From the NCBI GenBank assembly GCA_030849805.1, contig JASANZ010002117.1, positions 1 through 48,032 of the forward strand: a DNA stretch of 48,032 nt, read 5' to 3'. The notes beneath the pieces were generated by a model that saw only the letters and a program-made list of their open reading frames with translations, was not told where the DNA came from and did not search any database. A program made the position numbers and the translations under genes. This document shows, piece by piece, positions 19,852 to 27,762 of this stretch; position 1 is the first letter of the stretch, and each line of letters begins with the position of its first letter. Source of the stretch: Sergeia podlipaevii. Lineage: Eukaryota; Euglenozoa; Kinetoplastea; Trypanosomatida; Trypanosomatidae.

Positions 19852-20925
19852 CTACTGCAAAGGAGGTGGTGGAGGCACCTTCGAAGCAGACGTAGCTATG
19901 GCGTTGAACACGGAGAGTGCCTGTGATGTAAAAGTCGCTGGGTCGCTTACAGGCTGCGACATAACAACAGTGTTCGTCTCCTTAGCAAGTTCACCAAACT
20001 TCTCAATGTACTTCTCAGCAACACGAAGAGAGATCGCCTCGTTACTGTGCTTGTTCTCTGCGATCGTCTTGGATACAATTTGAATGTTGTCAGCAACAGC
20101 AGCTGCCTTCACCCGGATGGCATCGGCTTCTCCCTCTGCATCCTTCAATATAGTGTACTTCTGTGCGTCCGCCGCAAGTTGCTGCGCAATCCGGAGACCA
20201 TCGGCGCGGTTCGCCTGCGCCTTAGACTCACCCTCACTCTCTAGAATGAGCTTTCGCTTGTGCCTTTCCGCTTCAGCCTGCAGATCCATAGAGCGACGAA
20301 CGCTCTCACTGACAATAATGTCACGAATTTCGTAGCGCTTGCATTCAACACCCCACTCACTTGCCTCACGTCGAAGAACATCAACAATATTCCTGTTGAG
20401 AGAAGCACGATCGCGGAATAAGCTGTCCAAACTCATTCTACCAATCTCACTGCGCATCGTTGTTTGGGCAAGATTAATAAGATTGTAAATAGGATTCTCA
20501 ATGTTATAACTGGCCTTCGTAGACTCCACTATACGCAAAAAGAGCACGCCATCAATTTCCACCATCACATTGTCAGCGGTAATAGCCGATTGGTTGGGAA
20601 TTTCGATACCCTGTTCCTTCACGTTGTAGTGGTATTTAATCTTGTCGATGAATGGGATCACAACCCACCAGCCAGAATCCAGCGTACGGTGATACCGACC
20701 GAGTCTCTCAATGATGTACTCGTGTCCTTGTGGAACAATATTGAGCAGCGTGTTGCGCGGCACTGACTCAACAAACGAAGATGGATCTAAAAGAACCTTT
20801 GGAGGACGCACCATCATTTTGGCGGCACCACTCAGCCCGGCGTCAGGAACTCCGCCCATTCCACCGGCAGCAAACGCGGCAGTGTGCGCACCATAGTTTT
20901 GCAACAAGACAACGGCACGTCGCAT
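19852..20925 (-). CDS. STOML2: Stomatin-like protein 2 (SPFH/prohibitin family), mitochondrial
   Basis: A 357-residue scaffold protein of the mitochondrial inner membrane. In other eukaryotes SLP2 organises cardiolipin-rich domains and stabilises respiratory complexes and proteases. The N terminus (MRRAVVLLQNYGAH) is a plausible presequence. The SPFH core begins with NIVPQGHEYIIERLGRYHRT (about 62-81) and includes VEIDGVLFLRIVESTKASYN, TTMRSEIGRMSLDSLFRDR and a charged helix (QAEAERHKRKLILESEGESK). ATG at 20923-20925. An AG after TTTTTTCTGTTT on the minus strand (20956-20957) is a good acceptor. It is the first gene of the minus-strand array next to the divergent strand switch. Other SPFH members are possible, but the mitochondrial lead favours SLP2. 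Confidence 0.92.
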   Translation of the reverse strand: MRRAVVLLQNYGAHTAAFAAGGMGGVPDAGLSGAAKMMVRPPKVLLDPSSFVESVPRNTLLNIVPQGHEYIIERLGRYHRTLDSGWWVVIPFIDKIKYHYNVKEQGIEIPNQSAITADNVMVEIDGVLFLRIVESTKASYNIENPIYNLINLAQTTMRSEIGRMSLDSLFRDRASLNRNIVDVLRREASEWGVECKRYEIRDIIVSESVRRSMDLQAEAERHKRKLILESEGESKAQANRADGLRIAQQLAADAQKYTILKDAEGEADAIRVKAAAVADNIQIVSKTIAENKHSNEAISLRVAEKYIEKFGELAKETNTVVMSQPVSDPATFTSQALSVFNAIATSASKVPPPPPLQ

Positions 20926-21082
20926 TTCGATACTCTTTATTCACAAAAAAAAATCCTAAACAGAAAAAATGAGGAGAGATAAAAGAATGAAAAAAGAAAA
21001 CTTAAAAGATGTCAAAGCAGCAAATTGACACAAATAATAGACCACAAAACAATTCATCCTGATAAAAAATGATAAGAAAACA

Positions 21083-21173
21083 CGCCCGTGGCAATACGCA
21101 TGCGGGCGGGCGCAGGCACACCGCCGCGCGGCTGTTGGCTAGCGCCGCACCAAAACCCGCACACCCCCCCCCC
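21083..21173. promoter_or_regulatory. GC island with C10 tract in the divergent switch
   Basis: A short block of CG-rich words (GCATGCGGGCGGGCGCAGG, CCGCCGCGCGGC) sits in AT-rich DNA and ends in C10. CCGCGCGG is self-complementary. Placement between divergent arrays suggests a promoter or nucleosome-free element; G-quadruplex potential is on the minus strand. Confidence 0.55.
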
Positions 21174-21472
21174 AAAAAAAAAGAGCACACAAAACGAATG
21201 GTTTGTACGTGACAAATCAAAAGCTATCTTTACACACGCGTACGCGCTTGCTTTTTTCCTGCTGTTGCTGTTGTTATTCCATCATACTATCATTATGTCA
21301 ACAGCAATTGTTTATTTGTACAATACAGATATTTAAATGCTTCTATTCTCTCCTTTATTAAATGAAATGCACAATGCTCCTTATCAATTGCAAAGCTTAC
21401 TTTTCTCTTCTTGTTTCCTTGTACCAATTTTGTTCTTTTCCTTCGCAAGTCGATTCTTCAACAATCATTTAC

Positions 21473-21474
21473 AG
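21473..21474 (+). promoter_or_regulatory. Predicted spliced-leader acceptor AG of the first plus-strand gene
   Basis: ATTTACAG ends at 21474, two bases before the ATG at 21477, after a T-rich stretch from about 21415. It argues against the upstream TTG of the same frame. Confidence 0.5.
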
Positions 21475-21476
21475 CA

Positions 21477-22685
21477 ATGTTCCGCCGATCTGTGTTTTGT
21501 CTTGCAGCTCCGTTCCACTCTACTTTGACGATCCGCGCAAAAGCCACCAGCAAAAGTTCCGCGTCTGAGTCTCAGCGTGAGCTGCATACCCTACCCCATG
21601 CCGTATTGGAGCAGATCCTGTCCAGTGTCGGAGCGAACCAAAAGGCGTTTGTGTTAGGGACAGACGCAAGTGGAAAGGCAGTGAGGAAGACATTTTTTGC
21701 CACCATTAATATGTGCTACGAGGCTCGCATTGCCCAAGAAGAAAAAGTAGAAGCGGAAGCTTTTATTCTTTCTCGTCGTGAGCACTACAACAAACGTCTC
21801 GCAGCGGAAACTGAAGAATTCCGTGCTGAGCGCCGCGAGATTCATGATGAAATCCATCGTGCGGAAATTGAGCAGTATAAAAATGATTTCTTTTCGGAAA
21901 TGAAGGATTTTTCCACTCTGCGGCAGCGTGAATTTGCGGAGCGCTTAAAGGCTGATATTAACCATTATGATGCGGCACTGCACTCTTATCAGGCACGCAA
22001 GGGGAAGAGCTCCGATTATGACGATTTGGTGAAAAATCTTCAAAACGATGCGGAGTCAGTAAAGGCGAACCTTGAAACTGAGGACGACATCTACAAATAC
22101 GGTCTTGATAGTCTGAACGGTGGAACTGACATCACTGACGAAGATATTGCGGAGTACGTCGAGAGACGTTACAGATTCTACGAAACAGCTCTTGAAAGCG
22201 ATACGAAGAGCTTCTCCAAACGCAGAAAGGTATTTTACGAAGAACTTATTCAAGCGCGCTCAATCCGCCACGAGGCCAAAATTACTGCTGACACAGCGGC
22301 TTACCGTGCAAAGCGTGACGCTTTTTATCAAGAGCAGCTGAAGAAAGATGCCGTTTACTTTACAAAAGCGTTTCGGAATCATTATGAGCGCTGCTTTCTT
22401 CAGTGTTATGCTCATGAGGCTTGGGTATCGTACCGCGCTGGCACCAAGGGGTCCTCCATTAGCGCACCAGGTCCCATTCCGCCTGAAGATGAAGCTAAGA
22501 TGACAGCAACGGAGCTCAACAAGACTTTTCCTCTTGCGTCAGTATTAGACATCTATGAGAAACAAAGCGTAGCGGAACCTACGCGAGACATTTTCATTAA
22601 GGCAGCTAGAAGGGTGGCTGGAGCAAAGACGAACACAAGCACAAACACAACTGATAGTGTCGCCGCGAATCAGCTTATCAAATAA
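21477..22685 (+). CDS. Mitochondrial charged helical-repeat protein with internal duplication, unknown function
   Basis: A 402-residue protein. The first about 22 residues (MFRRSVFCLAAPFHSTLTIR) make a clear mitochondrial presequence. Residues about 93-313 are almost wholly charged helix. Two segments of about 80 residues (about 93-172 and 224-303) align without gaps. In both, aromatic-type positions recur at spacings 19, 19, 11 and 19, around a loose unit of aromatic-x3-R-R/K-x2-F/Y-x3-L-x3-D/T. This points to an old tandem duplication of a helical module. The two halves are separated by an acidic linker (about 190-222) and followed by a polar tail. I recognise no family. It is the first gene of the plus-strand array. 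Candidate roles, all guesses, include kinetoplast, mitoribosome or membrane-scaffold components. Confidence 0.75.
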   Translation: MFRRSVFCLAAPFHSTLTIRAKATSKSSASESQRELHTLPHAVLEQILSSVGANQKAFVLGTDASGKAVRKTFFATINMCYEARIAQEEKVEAEAFILSRREHYNKRLAAETEEFRAERREIHDEIHRAEIEQYKNDFFSEMKDFSTLRQREFAERLKADINHYDAALHSYQARKGKSSDYDDLVKNLQNDAESVKANLETEDDIYKYGLDSLNGGTDITDEDIAEYVERRYRFYETALESDTKSFSKRRKVFYEELIQARSIRHEAKITADTAAYRAKRDAFYQEQLKKDAVYFTKAFRNHYERCFLQCYAHEAWVSYRAGTKGSSISAPGPIPPEDEAKMTATELNKTFPLASVLDIYEKQSVAEPTRDIFIKAARRVAGAKTNTSTNTTDSVAANQLIK

Positions 22686-23351
22686 AGCATCTGTATCACT
22701 TATCATAGAATGCCATCATTGACTAAAATTTATCTGTACGTGTTTCAGTTGCGTTCACAATTTATATTATTATTATTATGATTACATGTCGATAACTGTG
22801 AAGCATTAGAAATTCAAGAAGCAGTCATATTGGCCACATATATAGAACCATACCGAAGAAGCATTGATTATTGTGTCAAAATAATAAACGGTAATATATA
22901 ACAATAAATATAGCTGTTGTTGTTGCTTTCAATAGAGAGAGAGGCGCTGTCGTCTTGGTATGTGATCTCTTTTGCTTTTTTGTTTTAGTGGCAGTGAAAA
23001 TATATTTTTTGCTGTTGTTGTGGACGCACCGCTTTTGTTTTCTTATTTCTCTCTACTTGGCAAGCGGGGGATATCTTCTACTAGGGCATATATACGAAAA
23101 CAATATAGAGTAACATAGTGCCACATTATTCAACTTATCTCATTGAATAGAAATGGTTGGATCACTCAGAGTTGCCGTTTTTTGTTGGTGGTGATTTTAC
23201 TGCTTTTCTTTGCGCACGCTTAATGGTTGTATGTCTGTTCTATTCAAACACGTCATCTCGCTTATACTACCCCCCATTTTATGATGAGCCAAGCTTTTTA
23301 TCTAAACGTGTATAGATCTCTTTATCTTCCCTATTTTTTTCAAAAACTCAT
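22686..23351. other. Intergenic spacer, repeat protein to AFG1 gene
   Basis: AT-rich spacer with (TTA)n near 22766-22778 and a T-rich tract before the AFG1 start. No gene is seen. Confidence 0.6.
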
Positions 23352-24791
23352 ATGTTTAGACGCTTTTCTTTTTTTCTCTCAAAACGTCCGTCGGAAGCGT
23401 ACAAGGATCTTGTTCTTTGCGGCGAGATAGCGCGCGATGAAAATCAGGTCCGAGCTCTTCCTGTGTTTGACCGGTTGTACGATGACCTAGTCAAATATAC
23501 ACAGAAGGCGAAGACCACGCCACCACCAAAGAGACAAGTCGAGTTGCGTCCACCCAACCGTATGGGCATTGTTCCTTCTTTTTTTATGCGCCGTGAACAA
23601 GAAAAGAAGGTAAATCGAGCTCTTGATGCAGAGGAAAGTAAAGAGGAGACGAATTATCATCCCCTTTCTCGCGTCAAGGGTCTTTATGTGTGGGGAGGTG
23701 TGGGATGCGGAAAAACAAGGTTAATGGACCTGTTGTACGACAACGCACCGCCTGAAATCAAGAAGGCAAGGCTGCACTTTCATCAGTTTATGCTCGATGT
23801 TCAGAAGACTTCTCACATGATTCAGCACAAAACTGAGCAAGAAATGCAGATGCCCAACCGTGTTAGTTACAACACCCGGAATGATCTACGTCGCACTCCT
23901 GAGGCTCAAATTGACTTATTTGACGAACTAGCGCAGCGCATGATTTCGGACGTGGAGCTCCTTTGCTTTGACGAAGTGGCTGTTAACGATGTCGCGCACG
24001 CAATGATTCTCAAGCGTTTATTCCATGCTTTTTACAAGATTGGTCTAGTGGTAATTTTCACTTCCAACCGCCCGCCGGATGAGCTTTATCTTGGCGGTCT
24101 CAATCGTGGTGGATTTATTCCTTTCATTGACCTGGTGAAGAAGCAGTGCATTGTATATCATATGGATAGTCAAACGGATCATCGCCTTTCTGGTCACAAG
24201 GCAGATACATACCTGAGTCCCATGAAGAAGGAAAACGACGAAACGTTTCAGAAGCTGTTTTTGGGGATGTGCAAAGGGATGTCTGCCACGGAACGTAAAC
24301 TTCGTGTCTTTGGGCGAGATGTCATTGTCCCTCGTGCATGCGGCGGTGTTTGCTATTTTCACTTTTCTGAAATCTGCGGCGCTGAAATGTCTACTGCCGA
24401 CTATCAGATAATTGCTAAGACGTTCAATACCATCTTTCTGAATGGTGTGCCGCGTTTTCCCTACTACAATAGTGATGTCAAAAACCGTTTCCTGCTTCTC
24501 ATTGACACTTTGTATGAATATCACTGCAAAGTAATTGTGTACGCCGCAGTCGAACCAGCGGAGCTGCAGGCCGGCAAAGAGGAGTCAGTTGGCGCCATCT
24601 CTGGTAAGGCAGCCAAGGCATTTGATCAACTCTCAGAGTATGAACGTGAAAGTGGTAATAAGCTAATAGATGAGGGCGACAACTCTTTCCAAATGGAGAG
24701 ATGCATCTCCAGGTTGTATGAAATGCGTACAAAGGAGTATCTAGAGTCTCCCCATCGACATGAAGAGCTTGATCTCAGTAATACAGAGTGA
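23352..24791 (+). CDS. AFG1: AFG1/LACE1-like mitochondrial AAA-type ATPase
   Basis: A 479-residue P-loop ATPase. AFG1/LACE1 proteins help quality control of mitochondrially made respiratory subunits. The N terminus MFRRFSFFLSKRPSEAYKDL fits a presequence. Walker A is GGVGCGKT (about 117-124) within GLYVWGGVGCGKTRLMDLLY. FHQFMLDVQ is a family signature. Walker B is LLCFDEVAV (about 203-211), and the sensor-like TSNRPPDELYLGGLNRGGFI follows. DTLYEYHCKVIVYAAVEPAEL is the conserved C-terminal element. ATG at 23352-23354. The gene sits second in the plus-strand array, after another mitochondrial protein, and ends in TGA, confirming that codon as a true stop here. Confidence 0.93.
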   Translation: MFRRFSFFLSKRPSEAYKDLVLCGEIARDENQVRALPVFDRLYDDLVKYTQKAKTTPPPKRQVELRPPNRMGIVPSFFMRREQEKKVNRALDAEESKEETNYHPLSRVKGLYVWGGVGCGKTRLMDLLYDNAPPEIKKARLHFHQFMLDVQKTSHMIQHKTEQEMQMPNRVSYNTRNDLRRTPEAQIDLFDELAQRMISDVELLCFDEVAVNDVAHAMILKRLFHAFYKIGLVVIFTSNRPPDELYLGGLNRGGFIPFIDLVKKQCIVYHMDSQTDHRLSGHKADTYLSPMKKENDETFQKLFLGMCKGMSATERKLRVFGRDVIVPRACGGVCYFHFSEICGAEMSTADYQIIAKTFNTIFLNGVPRFPYYNSDVKNRFLLLIDTLYEYHCKVIVYAAVEPAELQAGKEESVGAISGKAAKAFDQLSEYERESGNKLIDEGDNSFQMERCISRLYEMRTKEYLESPHRHEELDLSNTE

Positions 24792-25269
24792 TATCGCATA
24801 TATATATATATATACTTGCATGTTGAAAACCTATACTTAAGTGGCTATTCATTTCTTTACAGACCGATTGTCGTTGTTACTTTTATTTTTATTTTTATTT
24901 TTTCACGGATATATATGTATGTATGTGTCTCAATGATGCCATCGATTTACGTGATTATAACAAAAAATGGAAATGAGCATTTGTTGCTGTTGATGACGCT
25001 TTGCATACATTTTTCTTGTTCTTCTTTTTTTAAGGAATGAGAGCAAAACGATGTATTCCTCTTTCATTCTTAGCTCCTCTTTTATTTTTCTTTCATGCGC
25101 TTTTTCCTTCTTTTCATCCATTTCTTTTTCACCCCTTTTAAACGTCATTTTTACAGAAGAGCATCTTCTTACAAGATTTCTTTTGTTATTATTTTCTTCT
25201 CATCCATTTGCTTACTTTTACCACTAGTAGTTTTCTTTCATTCGATTGTTGTTTAGAAGTCTCTCAGAT
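24792..25269. other. Intergenic spacer with (TA)n run, AFG1 to lectin gene
   Basis: Contains a TA run at 24798-24814, (ATTTTT)n-like repeats near 24880-24902 and a long pyrimidine-rich stretch (25050-25255) ahead of the lectin gene. AG at 25255-25256 or 25266-25267 would be the acceptor. Confidence 0.6.
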
Positions 25270-26790
25270 ATGAAGAGAACCATTCATGCTAGCTTCGTGC
25301 TAATTGTCTGTCTAGTGACAGTCACTCGTGCTTCATGGGCCGCAGACGGAGATCTTCCAGCAGGTGTGATGCGAGGACCACTGTTACATGAACACAGTTT
25401 CCAAGCTCCGCTTGTAGATGACTGGTGGGAGGAAGGTGTTCCTCACTTCATGATTGGAGGGTCCGCCATCGCAAACGAGAACTTCCTGCGACTTACCACG
25501 AATAGCTTAGACGATCATGGTTTTGCCTTCAACACAGCGCCGATGGACCACGACAACTGGGAGATGCGCTTAAAGATATCTGTACGCCCACCTCCTCCGG
25601 CCTTTGAGGCAGGCAAGAAAGCTGGCATTGAGTATCAAGGTGGCGACGGCCTCGCACTGTGGTACCTCAGCCACCCTATCGGTGATGATCATCAGCATGT
25701 AATCAAGTACAGCAAGTCTTTGTCACCAGAGGTTGTGAACGAAATCATGGATATGGAAAACCCCTGGCGTGTGGCCGATCAGTTGCTGAATACGGATGAT
25801 GAGGATGATGGGTTCGACGACGATGTTGACGAGCAGGAGCTGACTGAAAAAGAAAAGAAGGGGAGGGCACAGGCTAAGGCACGCAGTGAGCAGAAGCGCA
25901 AGCGCCGCGAGGAACTCTTCCGTCGGCTCTTCAAGCGTGGTACATCAGTGGATGACTCTGACCATGAACAACGCATCATGGGTGTCAAGTACTCTGACTT
26001 TCTCAAAGGTTTCGCAATTATCCTTGATTCTGTCGGTGACGAAACTAGTCATATTGCCGAGCACAAGGAAGAGGGCAATGCCGCCGAGCATCACCACCAC
26101 AAGCCAAGTATTTCGGTTTTGCTGAACCTACCCAACCACACCCGCGAGTCAGGTGCGACGATTGTGAATAACTTCAGTCCTATGCGCGATAACTTTCGTA
26201 TCTCTCCGAAGCTTCTCCACTGCGAGTACGATTTTCGCCAAGATGGGTCACGCCGGTACGACCCCCAGGAAGCCGCGAAGGACCCCCTAACGCGCGCTCA
26301 GGAAGCCCCTGAGGAACCTGTGGAACTCATCGTCCGCTACTACAAAAAGAAACTATCGATCATTATTCGTCGTGAATATGTCAGCAAGCGGGAGGTCTCG
26401 TTCGTGAAGGACACTCCGCGTGGCCACACTCCTGTTGTGGACGTACGCCGCACCTACCGTGAAACGCTTTGTGGTGAACTCTATCCCCTTACTATCCCCC
26501 TCAAGTACCACTTTGGCCTGTCCGCCAGCACTGGGCATCGCCCCCGCCAAGAAAAACGAAGGAACTTTGAGGAGAGTGTCTTCCACCACAAGGACAGTAA
26601 CACGAAAATGCACGTAGATGTGCACGATGTGTATCGTCTGGAGCTGCGCGAACTGGGACTCGATGCCAAGGCGATGGGATACTCAAAGACTATCCCGCTT
26701 GAGCACTTTGACTACGAGGGTGATAGGAAGGAGCGAGAGCACTTCTCTCGGCAGATCCCTGTGAAGCCCGACGCGGATGATAACGCGTGA
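25270..26790 (+). CDS. L-type (leguminous-like) lectin of the secretory pathway, with large charged insertion
   Basis: A 506-residue protein starting at ATG 25270; the longer frame begins at a TTG. Residues 1-24 (MKRTIHASFVLIVCLVTVTR) form a signal peptide. The fold is that of ERGIC-53/VIP36-like lectins. The opening strands include HSFQAPLVDDWW and ENFLRLTTNS, then the diagnostic GGDGLALWYL (about 124-133). Further on KGFAIILDSV (about 247-256), PSISVLLNLPNH and YYKKKLSIIIRREY match the family's FkG..iD, vsv..N and L.v..D strands. Between them an insertion of about 110 residues is acidic (DDEDDGFDDDVDE), then strongly basic (KRKRREELFRRLFKR). No C-terminal transmembrane helix is seen, unlike ERGIC-53, so it is probably luminal or partner-bound. 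Expected role: binding glycoprotein cargo between ER and Golgi. Confidence 0.82.
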   Translation: MKRTIHASFVLIVCLVTVTRASWAADGDLPAGVMRGPLLHEHSFQAPLVDDWWEEGVPHFMIGGSAIANENFLRLTTNSLDDHGFAFNTAPMDHDNWEMRLKISVRPPPPAFEAGKKAGIEYQGGDGLALWYLSHPIGDDHQHVIKYSKSLSPEVVNEIMDMENPWRVADQLLNTDDEDDGFDDDVDEQELTEKEKKGRAQAKARSEQKRKRREELFRRLFKRGTSVDDSDHEQRIMGVKYSDFLKGFAIILDSVGDETSHIAEHKEEGNAAEHHHHKPSISVLLNLPNHTRESGATIVNNFSPMRDNFRISPKLLHCEYDFRQDGSRRYDPQEAAKDPLTRAQEAPEEPVELIVRYYKKKLSIIIRREYVSKREVSFVKDTPRGHTPVVDVRRTYRETLCGELYPLTIPLKYHFGLSASTGHRPRQEKRRNFEESVFHHKDSNTKMHVDVHDVYRLELRELGLDAKAMGYSKTIPLEHFDYEGDRKEREHFSRQIPVKPDADDNA

Positions 26791-27762
26791 GCAATGCCGC
26801 GGTTACTTGCAGCACGCGGGGGGAGAGAAAGAGTGGGTTAATTGCCTCCTCAATGTGTATATATAGGGCACGCATGTTGCGAGTGCAAAAGAGATGAAGA
26901 AAGGAGTGAGCTCCTCTTGCAGTTATGTGAACATAGTGGTTTTTTTTTTTTTTTTGGAGGGGTTGTTATTATCATATTGTTTTATTGCATGATGGCAGCC
27001 ACTGTGGCTCCGTTTTGCGCCGTGATCTCTTTTTTTTTTCCTTTGTTCAATACCTCTATGGGCGTGCATTGCTTAAAAGTGATACTGTAGTTTTTGAAAT
27101 GATCGTTATTGGCTTTCTCGTCATTCTGTGGATTCTGTGGATTCTGGGCACGAAAAGATTATTATAAGAAGCAAAATAGCAGCAACTAGTGTCTATGTAC
27201 GCAATTCCGTACTCAGTTCAGGAAACGTACCCATGCTATGAAAAGAAAGGAGAAAAATAGTGATGACGCTGTGAATGCTTTCTATGACTCTGTATAATAT
27301 GTGTATGTGTGAAAGAGTGGGAGAGAAGGAGTGGAGGTGACCTCGCAAATAGAGACTCAAAAGTATATATATTTTTTTTTACTTACACACGTTATCTGCG
27401 CAAATAGGAAGGAAAAGAGACGTAAACATTCATACGGTTGGTTGGATGGCGTGAGTGCATCCAGTGGTGATGATGAGAAGAGCACATGAACTCATTTAAA
27501 AAGACAAGGAAAAGATGAAGGGAAAAAGACACATTTTATTCATATTGGAAATGTCCCTTATCATCCTACTGCATAGAGAAGGGGGAGGGGGGAAATAGAA
27601 CGAAAGAAGCGGTCAATGAAGAAACGCATCTTTTCTTTATATATATCCGCGCGAGAAGCAATGCCTCATGTCTTCTTAAATTGTGCATTTACATTTTATT
27701 TTTGCTTCGCCTCTCATGTTTCACTAATCTTTTTGTTGCTTTTCAGTCTGAAAGAAAGNGAC
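26791..27762. other. Intergenic spacer, lectin to MORN gene
   Basis: AT-rich with T15 near 26940-26955 and T-rich tracts. An ambiguous base (N) is at 27759, in the short leader of the next gene, not in its coding sequence. Confidence 0.6.
27745..27746 (+). promoter_or_regulatory. Predicted spliced-leader acceptor AG of the MORN gene
   Basis: CTTTTTGTTGCTTTTCAG ends at 27746, 16 bases before the ATG at 27763. It places the upstream in-frame ATGs (27616, 27661) outside the mature mRNA. Confidence 0.65.

Larger units (their letters stand above)
20926..21476. promoter_or_regulatory. Divergent strand-switch region, likely bidirectional Pol II start
   Basis: Only about 550 bp separate the minus-strand stomatin-like gene from the plus-strand array. 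In trypanosomatids such divergent regions are where Pol II transcription of both arrays begins, without TATA-type promoters. It contains a GC-rich island (21083-21173) ending in ten Cs at 21164-21173, i.e. a G10 run on the minus strand, followed by A8. Poly(G) runs have been reported at trypanosomatid start regions. The rest is AT-rich and carries acceptor tracts for both flanking genes. Function is inferred from position. Confidence 0.75.
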
